Source: CAWDPQ01 sp963804245 (GTDB lineage: Bacteria; Acidobacteriota; Vicinamibacteria; Vicinamibacterales; 2-12-FULL-66-21). From it: DNA of 64,000 bases. Each line of letters begins with the position of its first letter. Positions within the stretch are counted from its first letter, which is position 1. The notes below the pieces were generated by a model. That model was not told the origin of the DNA. It ran no database searches and worked only from the letters and a program-made list of their open reading frames with translations. The DNA lies in the NCBI GenBank assembly GCA_963804245.1, contig CAWDPQ010000019.1, positions 1 through 64,000 of the forward strand, given 5' to 3'. Of this stretch, positions 60,016 to 64,000 are shown one piece after another. A program made the position numbers and the translations under genes.

Positions 60016-60034
60016 CGGTTACTTAACCGGTAAA
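60016..60034. promoter_or_regulatory. Possible operator upstream of the ROK regulator
   Basis: Overlapping inverted repeats GGTTACTTAACC and TTAACCGGTAA lie 65-82 bp before the regulator's ATG. ROK repressors usually bind palindromes with TTA/TAA half sites, so autoregulation through this sequence is reasonable but unproved. Confidence 0.4.
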
Positions 60035-60098
60035 GATACGGCACATTGGATCCAGGGCTGAGGACGCGACCACATCATTCGTCCCAAGTTATGACGAT

Positions 60099-61319
60099 AT
60101 GCGCCGAATTGACCCAAGCCGCTTTCGCGTAGCGACGCAAGGCACGTCGCGGGACATCAACCGCCGCATCGCCTTGAATCTCGTCCGCGCGCATCAGCCC
60201 ATTTCCCGCGCCGACCTCGCCCGTGCCATGGGCGTCCGTCGCGGCACCGTCAGCATCATCGTCAACGAGCTCCTCACGCAGAAGCGCGTGTTCGAGGGCG
60301 CCACAGGTGAGGCGGTTCGCGGGCGCAAACCGACCTTTCTCTACGTCGAGTCGCGGCGGCGAGCAGTCGTCGCCGTGGACATTCGTGCCAGCCAGACCTA
60401 CCTGATGCTTGCTGACCTGCTCGGGAAGCCGCTGAGCGGCGTCATCGGGATGGCAACCGTCACCGATGTGCGGATGCTGGTCAAGACGCTGGCCCGTCGC
60501 ATTCGCGCCCTCCTGGCCGACCAGCAAGATGTGGACGCGTGCGAGGGCATCGGCGTGGTCGTCCCCGGAATGGTTGAGCAGTCGACCATGAAGGTGTTGC
60601 ACGCGCCGACGCTCGGTTGGCGCGACGTGGATCTGCGCGAGGCTCTCGCCTCAGCGACCGGCCTGCCCGTGCAGGTGGAAAACTCGGGGCGTGCCTGTGC
60701 GATTGCGCAGCTCTGGGCCATGCACGATGAGCCGGCCGCGACCGGCGATCTCGTCTTCGTCAGCGTTTCGGACGGGCTCGGGGTCGGGGTCGTCGTTCAC
60801 GGCGAAGTGTTGCGCGGCCGGAACAACATTGCCGGCGAGTTTGGCCACGTGCCCCTCGCGCTCGACGGCCCGCGCTGTTCCTGTGGCGCCTCGGGGTGCT
60901 GGGAAGCGTATATCTCCAACCGCGCGACGCTCGCGCGCTACTTCGGACGCCCCACTGAAACCGCCGGGCCGGTCCCTTCGGAGCAGAAGGCGTTCACGAT
61001 CGAGGATCTGATTTCACGGGCGAGAGGCGGCGACGCCAAGGCCGCCGCCGCGCTTCAGGCAACCGCCCGCTACCTTGGACTGGGGCTCGCCAGCGTCATC
61101 AACGCGTTCGACCCCGCCCGGGTCTACATCGGCGGCGAGATCACGGCGGCGTGGGACCTGATCGATGCGACCGTTCGTGCGGCGCTGGCAGAACGCACGC
61201 TGACACCAGGCGCCGCGTCGACGCCGATCAAGCCCGTGAGCAGCGCGTCGTATCCGCGTCTGCAAGGCGCGGCCGCGCTCGTGACCGCGCCGGCCTTCGC
61301 CGCCCCGGTGGTGGCATGA
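60099..61319 (+). CDS. ROK family transcriptional regulator
   Basis: NagC/XylR-type regulator of 406 aa. An N-terminal winged helix-turn-helix (NLVRAHQPISRADLARAMGV, RRGTVSIIVNELL) is joined to a ROK sugar-binding domain: GIGVVVPGMVEQSTMKVLHA, LPVQVENSGRACAIAQLWAM, NNIAGEFGHVPLALDGPRCS and the zinc motif CSCGASGCWEAY. The ATP phosphate loop expected of sugar kinases (DxGGTK) is replaced by DIRASQTYL, which fits a regulator without kinase activity. Position before the IolB-like isomerase and cupin genes, and near the rhamnose genes, suggests it controls this carbohydrate locus in response to a sugar. Confidence 0.9.
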   Translation: MRRIDPSRFRVATQGTSRDINRRIALNLVRAHQPISRADLARAMGVRRGTVSIIVNELLTQKRVFEGATGEAVRGRKPTFLYVESRRRAVVAVDIRASQTYLMLADLLGKPLSGVIGMATVTDVRMLVKTLARRIRALLADQQDVDACEGIGVVVPGMVEQSTMKVLHAPTLGWRDVDLREALASATGLPVQVENSGRACAIAQLWAMHDEPAATGDLVFVSVSDGLGVGVVVHGEVLRGRNNIAGEFGHVPLALDGPRCSCGASGCWEAYISNRATLARYFGRPTETAGPVPSEQKAFTIEDLISRARGGDAKAAAALQATARYLGLGLASVINAFDPARVYIGGEITAAWDLIDATVRAALAERTLTPGAASTPIKPVSSASYPRLQGAAALVTAPAFAAPVVA

Positions 61320-61330
61320 CGGCTCGTTGC

Positions 61331-61413
61331 TCGTGGAAGCGCCTGCGGCCCGAGCGAGCGCGAATGCCGCAGCGAGGCGCGGAAAGGTGGGGCCCGGCGA
61401 GCGCTAAAAGAAC
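61331..61413 (+). repeat. Dispersed repeat related to 36177-36297, inverted
   Basis: GAAGCGCCTGCGGCCCGAGC, then GAGCGCGAATGCC, is the reverse complement of the conserved end of the hairpin-bearing repeats (TCGCTCGGGCCGCAGGCGCT). The hairpin edge itself is replaced by GCGAGCGC-rich sequence, so this is a partial copy. Confidence 0.6.
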
Positions 61414-61482
61414 GAATGGATGTCGGCGCTCGGAGCGGGGGCTCGAGGCTGAAGAAAGCTCGGCTGAGGCCGGGCCTACGGT

Positions 61483-61520
61483 GACTAGCGACGACTAACG
61501 ACTAACGACTAACGACTGAC
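61483..61520 (+). repeat. Heptanucleotide repeat (GACTAAC type)
   Basis: GACTAGC GAC GACTAAC GACTAAC GACTAAC GACTGAC: four to five units with a 7-bp period, the reverse complement of the AGTCGTT tract at 42246-42299. It ends 7 bp before the ATG of the isomerase gene and so must overlap its ribosome-binding region (ACAAGGATC). Confidence 0.85.
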
Positions 61521-61527
61521 AAGGATC

Positions 61528-62358
61528 ATGGTTCCCATATCCCCCTCGACCTGCATCATCCGCAACACCGCTTCACGCAGCGGTCGTACGGTGTCGGTTG
61601 CTCCGGGTCGTACGGCTGCCCGTCACTTGCACTACGGGCGGATCATCCTCGATGCGCGCCAGCCGCTTTCGTTTGACACCGACGATCGGGAGACGGGGCT
61701 CATCGGCCTGAAAGGGTCGGCGACCGTGACGGTTGAGGGTCGGCCTTACGAGCTCGGCCGGTACGACGCGCTTTACGTCCCACGCGACTCGGCGATCGCG
61801 CTGCAGGCGGGCGGCAGCGGGTGCGACCTGGCGGAAGTTGCGGCTTGCGTCGAGTCCCGATACCCGGTGCAGTTCGTCGCGTTCGACGAAGTGCAGAAGG
61901 ATTCCGGGCTGCACTTCACGACCGGCGGTGCGTCGAACCAGCGGGATCTCAACATCCTCATCGGCAAGAACGTCGAGGCCGGACGGATCATGGCGGGCGT
62001 CACGTTCAGCGCTCCCGGCAATTGGACGTCGTGGCCGCCGCACGAACATGCCGCGATGCTCGAAGAGGCGTACCTCTACATCGACATGCCCTATCCGGCA
62101 TTCGGCATTCAGCTCGTCTACACGAACCCGCATGAACCGGAGCTCGCCACCATCGTGCGTGAGGGGGACGTGGTGCTGATGCCTCAGGGATATCACCCGA
62201 ACGTTGCCGCGCCGGGATCCCCGATCAAATTCCTCTGGATGATGGCCGCGCACCGTGAGCGCGACGATCGGCAGTTCGGCGTCGTCAACGTCCAGCCGGA
62301 ATATGCCGCGACGGGATCTGGCCTCGACAAAGGCCGTGCGCCGGAGGTGAGGCGATGA
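61528..62358 (+). CDS. 5-deoxy-glucuronate isomerase (IolB)/KduI-like sugar isomerase
   Basis: Bicupin of 276 aa in the IolB/KduI family, which opens and isomerises uronate-type sugars. Marks are a first cupin with LIGLKGSATVTVEGRPYELG, RYDALYVPRDSAIAL, then NILIGKNVEAGRIMAGVTFS and the zinc site NWTSWPPHEHAAMLEEAYLY with GIQLVYTNP, and EGDVVLMPQGYHPNVAAPGS with the fourth ligand. IolB acts in inositol breakdown and KduI in pectin-derived uronate breakdown; the sequence does not separate these and no further iol or kdu genes are visible. The downstream cupin gene starts inside the stop (ATGA). Confidence 0.82.
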   Translation: MVPISPSTCIIRNTASRSGRTVSVAPGRTAARHLHYGRIILDARQPLSFDTDDRETGLIGLKGSATVTVEGRPYELGRYDALYVPRDSAIALQAGGSGCDLAEVAACVESRYPVQFVAFDEVQKDSGLHFTTGGASNQRDLNILIGKNVEAGRIMAGVTFSAPGNWTSWPPHEHAAMLEEAYLYIDMPYPAFGIQLVYTNPHEPELATIVREGDVVLMPQGYHPNVAAPGSPIKFLWMMAAHRERDDRQFGVVNVQPEYAATGSGLDKGRAPEVRR

Positions 62359-62714
62359 ACAGGACACCATCGTCGGTCTTTCAGCACAGCGATTGGACGA
62401 CGATTCCAGCCGAGCAGATTGGGCAGGGCATCGAGCGGCAAATCATTTGGGGGAATCAGCTGATGGTCTGCCGGTTGCGTATCGCCCCCCGCGTGGTGAC
62501 GGCGGTGCACGCGCATCCACACGAACAGTTCACGCTGGTCGAACGTGGCACCGTGCGGTTCACGGTGGCCGGAGAGGATCGTCTGTCGTCGCCGGGGGAC
62601 ATCCTGCATTTCCCTTCGCATTGCGAACACGGCGCCACGGTGCTCGACGAAGAGGTGGTGCTGATCGATATCTTCTCGCCGGTCCGCCAGGACTTCTTGA
62701 CGATAGAGGTATAG
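62355..62714 (+). CDS. Cupin domain protein, 119 aa
   Basis: Single-domain cupin. QIGQGIERQIIWGNQLMVCR leads to the first metal motif VVTAVHAHPHEQFTLVERGT (HxHxxE type), then VRFTVAGEDRLSSPGDILHF and PSHCEHGATVLDEEVVLIDI supplying the second His. Proteins of this size include sugar-acid or ketouronate-handling enzymes such as pectin-degradation KdgF, which converts uronates to linear ketones. With the isomerase gene directly upstream (4-bp overlap), a joint role in uronate or deoxy-sugar conversion is likely but not proved. Confidence 0.82.
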   Translation: MNRTPSSVFQHSDWTTIPAEQIGQGIERQIIWGNQLMVCRLRIAPRVVTAVHAHPHEQFTLVERGTVRFTVAGEDRLSSPGDILHFPSHCEHGATVLDEEVVLIDIFSPVRQDFLTIEV

Positions 62715-62792
62715 ACGGGACGGTTCGCGTCAAACGGTTGCAACTGTGCAGGATTTGAGTCGGATACGAACAACGAATCAGGGAGCCGCGTT

Positions 62793-63173
62793 ATGAGTGC
62801 ATCAGAAGAGATTCGCGACGCCGAGAAACGTGCCGCGCTCGAGGAAGTACTCCGGAGCGCAACGTTCGTTCGTGCCAGTCAAGTGCGGAATTTTCTCAGG
62901 TACATCTGCGAGATGGAATTCGCCGGCCGCGGCGACACACTGCACGAATACTTGATCGGAGTCGAAGCGTTGGGCCGGCCGACGGCCTATTCCACTGAGG
63001 ATGACTCCAGCGTGCGCCGGCGTGCCTACGCGTTGCGGCAGAAGCTCGATGAGGTGTACTCGAAAGAACTGACCGAGGCACGGATCCGGATCGATGTGCC
63101 GAAAGGCAGCTACGTACCGCGTTTTACTCCCGTCCCCAGCGAGGCGCCGCCACACATCGTCGAATGCCGTTGA
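62793..63173 (+). CDS. Stand-alone N-terminal domain of acidobacterial TPR/adenylate-cyclase-type regulators
   Basis: A 126-aa soluble protein: EVLRSATFVRASQVRNFLRY, then ICEMEFAGRGDTLHEYLIGV and EALGRPTAYSTEDDSSVRRR, AYALRQKLDEVYSKELTEAR and IRIDVPKGSYVPRFTP. This block usually forms the N-terminus of much longer acidobacterial regulators, followed by a membrane helix and TPR or TolB-like domains. Here the frame stops right after the PKGSYVPRF strand, so the domain stands alone or the rest was lost. It is preceded by CAGGGAGCCGCGTT and has its own start. Confidence 0.7.
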   Translation: MSASEEIRDAEKRAALEEVLRSATFVRASQVRNFLRYICEMEFAGRGDTLHEYLIGVEALGRPTAYSTEDDSSVRRRAYALRQKLDEVYSKELTEARIRIDVPKGSYVPRFTPVPSEAPPHIVECR

Positions 63174-63386
63174 ACCGCTGACGGCTTCTCGAGGGGCGGC
63201 TCGTGTCGCCCTCACCTCGGCTGGCGAACGGTGAGCACGCCGCCTGCTCATGCGTGAAACAATCGCGCAGTTCGTTTTCAGCCTCGATCTTACGCAGACC
63301 GTAAGCTTCACGACCGTTGAGTTGCCCATCCCTGAGAAACCGGGTCGAGTTGACCCTGGTACCCTGACTTGCTGCAGTTTGCTGGT

Positions 63387-64000
63387 GTGCTGCGAGTCGC
63401 GATCCTGTTCAGCTTGGTCCTGGCAGCGAGCCCGCTGACGCCATCTGCTGTTCGCTCGTCCCAGGCTGCGCCGGCATCACCGCCGTCTGTGCAAATCGAG
63501 ATGCGAAACGTCAACCTCCACGTCGACGAGGGGATCGTTCTCGTCGTGCGCCGGTTGCGCGGTCGCATGGAGAGCCGAGCCCGGGACGTCCTCCCGTCTT
63601 CGACGACGGCCGTTCGTATGTGCTGAACGTCGACCAGGGTGAGCTCTCAATCGGGATGAGAAGCCTCGAGCGTCTGCTCAACGCTCACGTGTTCGCGTAT
63701 GAAGGTGCGCCGCTCAAAGACGTCCGCGTGAGGCCGACAGGCGACGGTCGCCTCGAGCAGAAAGCCAAGCTGCACAAAGGGGTCACCGTGCCCGTCTCGA
63801 TGAAGACCTCGGTTGCGCCGACCCCGGAGGGTCAGCTCCGGCTGCACGTCGAGTCGATGAAAGCCGCAGGCGTGCCGGCGCGTGGACTGCTGAAGCTGTT
63901 CGGGCTCGAGCTCGACGACGTGGTCAAGTTGGAGCAGGGCCGCGGCGTGGTCGTGCGCGACGACGATCTGGTGATTTCCCTGGGGCAGGTGCTGCCACCG
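63387..64000 (+). CDS. Exported protein of unknown function, frameshifted, C-terminus outside the window
   Basis: A GTG at 63387 (or TTG at 63369) opens a signal peptide (LRVAILFSLVLAASPLTPSA) followed by SVQIEMRNVNLHVDEGIVLV and RRLRGRME. Near 63568 the frame moves by one base and continues EPSPGRPPVFDDGRSYVLNV, then DQGELSIGMRSLERLLNAHV, LHKGVTVPVSMKTSVAPTPE and ARGLLKLFGLELDDVVKLEQ to the window edge. The layout suggests a secreted or membrane-tethered beta-rich protein; no family is named. The frame break is probably a single indel. Confidence 0.6.

Noticed and set aside
1..64000. CRISPR array
   Set aside because: The short-period repeats present have 7-bp units without spacers, and no 25-40-bp repeat with regular unique spacers or cas gene was seen.

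Overview
The window is high-GC DNA that reads like a soil Acidobacteriota genome, probably Vicinamibacteria. This rests on gene content, not on a marker gene. The pointers are secreted PQQ/sorbosone dehydrogenases, DUF1080 and ThuA proteins, PVC-type cytochromes, serine/threonine kinases with TPR tails, abundant 7-bp intergenic repeats and AMEPTA-type attC cassettes. No rRNA or tRNA gene was found. At least ten otherwise normal genes are split by single-base frameshifts, so either the assembly carries indel errors or decay is widespread.

Layout. 0-10.2 kb: a partial M23 peptidase and a DUF1080 gene (minus), then a tight plus-strand run of secreted sugar-oxidation genes: cytochrome c-glucose/sorbosone dehydrogenase, PVC-type heme protein, two ThuA proteins, PQQ glucose dehydrogenase and an ABC ATPase. 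10.2-24.9 kb: a sparse accessory region with a DUF1207 outer-membrane protein, a truncated M48-like protease, a duplicated-domain secreted protein, a decayed serine recombinase, CsbD, small membrane and zinc-ribbon proteins, a decayed McrA-like nuclease, CapA, DUF309 and a truncated adenosine deaminase. 24.9-30.2 kb: an ECF sigma factor and a kinase-TPR protein, a small ORF translationally coupled to a SagB-type dehydrogenase, then a second kinase.

30.2-43.5 kb is a sugar-acid catabolic region. On the minus strand it has an IlvD/Edd dehydratase, an SDR, an FAH-type hydrolase, GlcD, GlcF, and a GMC oxidoreductase with its gluconate-dehydrogenase subunit 3. On the plus strand it has an MFS transporter and a second SDR. 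A coherent reading is sugar acid -> 2-keto-3-deoxy acid -> 2,4-diketo acid -> pyruvate plus glycolate or lactate, with GlcDF oxidising the latter. 43.5-50 kb holds a respiratory module (Rieske, cytochrome b fused to two heme c domains, cytochrome c') and a large PVC-type heme protein. 50-63 kb holds an L-rhamnose module (rhamnulokinase, bifunctional aldolase/dehydrogenase), a flavoprotein with a multiheme tail, a ROK regulator, an IolB-like isomerase and a cupin.

Inserted between the flavoprotein and the ROK regulator (about 57.4-59.9 kb) is a cassette array on the minus strand with two clear attC sites and one weaker one. Its cargo is an Mrr fragment, a pRiA4b ORF-3 protein, a small protein plus HicAB, and a secreted protein. 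No integrase is visible, so it is a candidate integron-derived cluster lacking an integrase (CALIN). Several dispersed repeat families lie in the intergenic spaces: GC-rich modules, hairpin modules, a perfect cruciform and heptanucleotide tracts.
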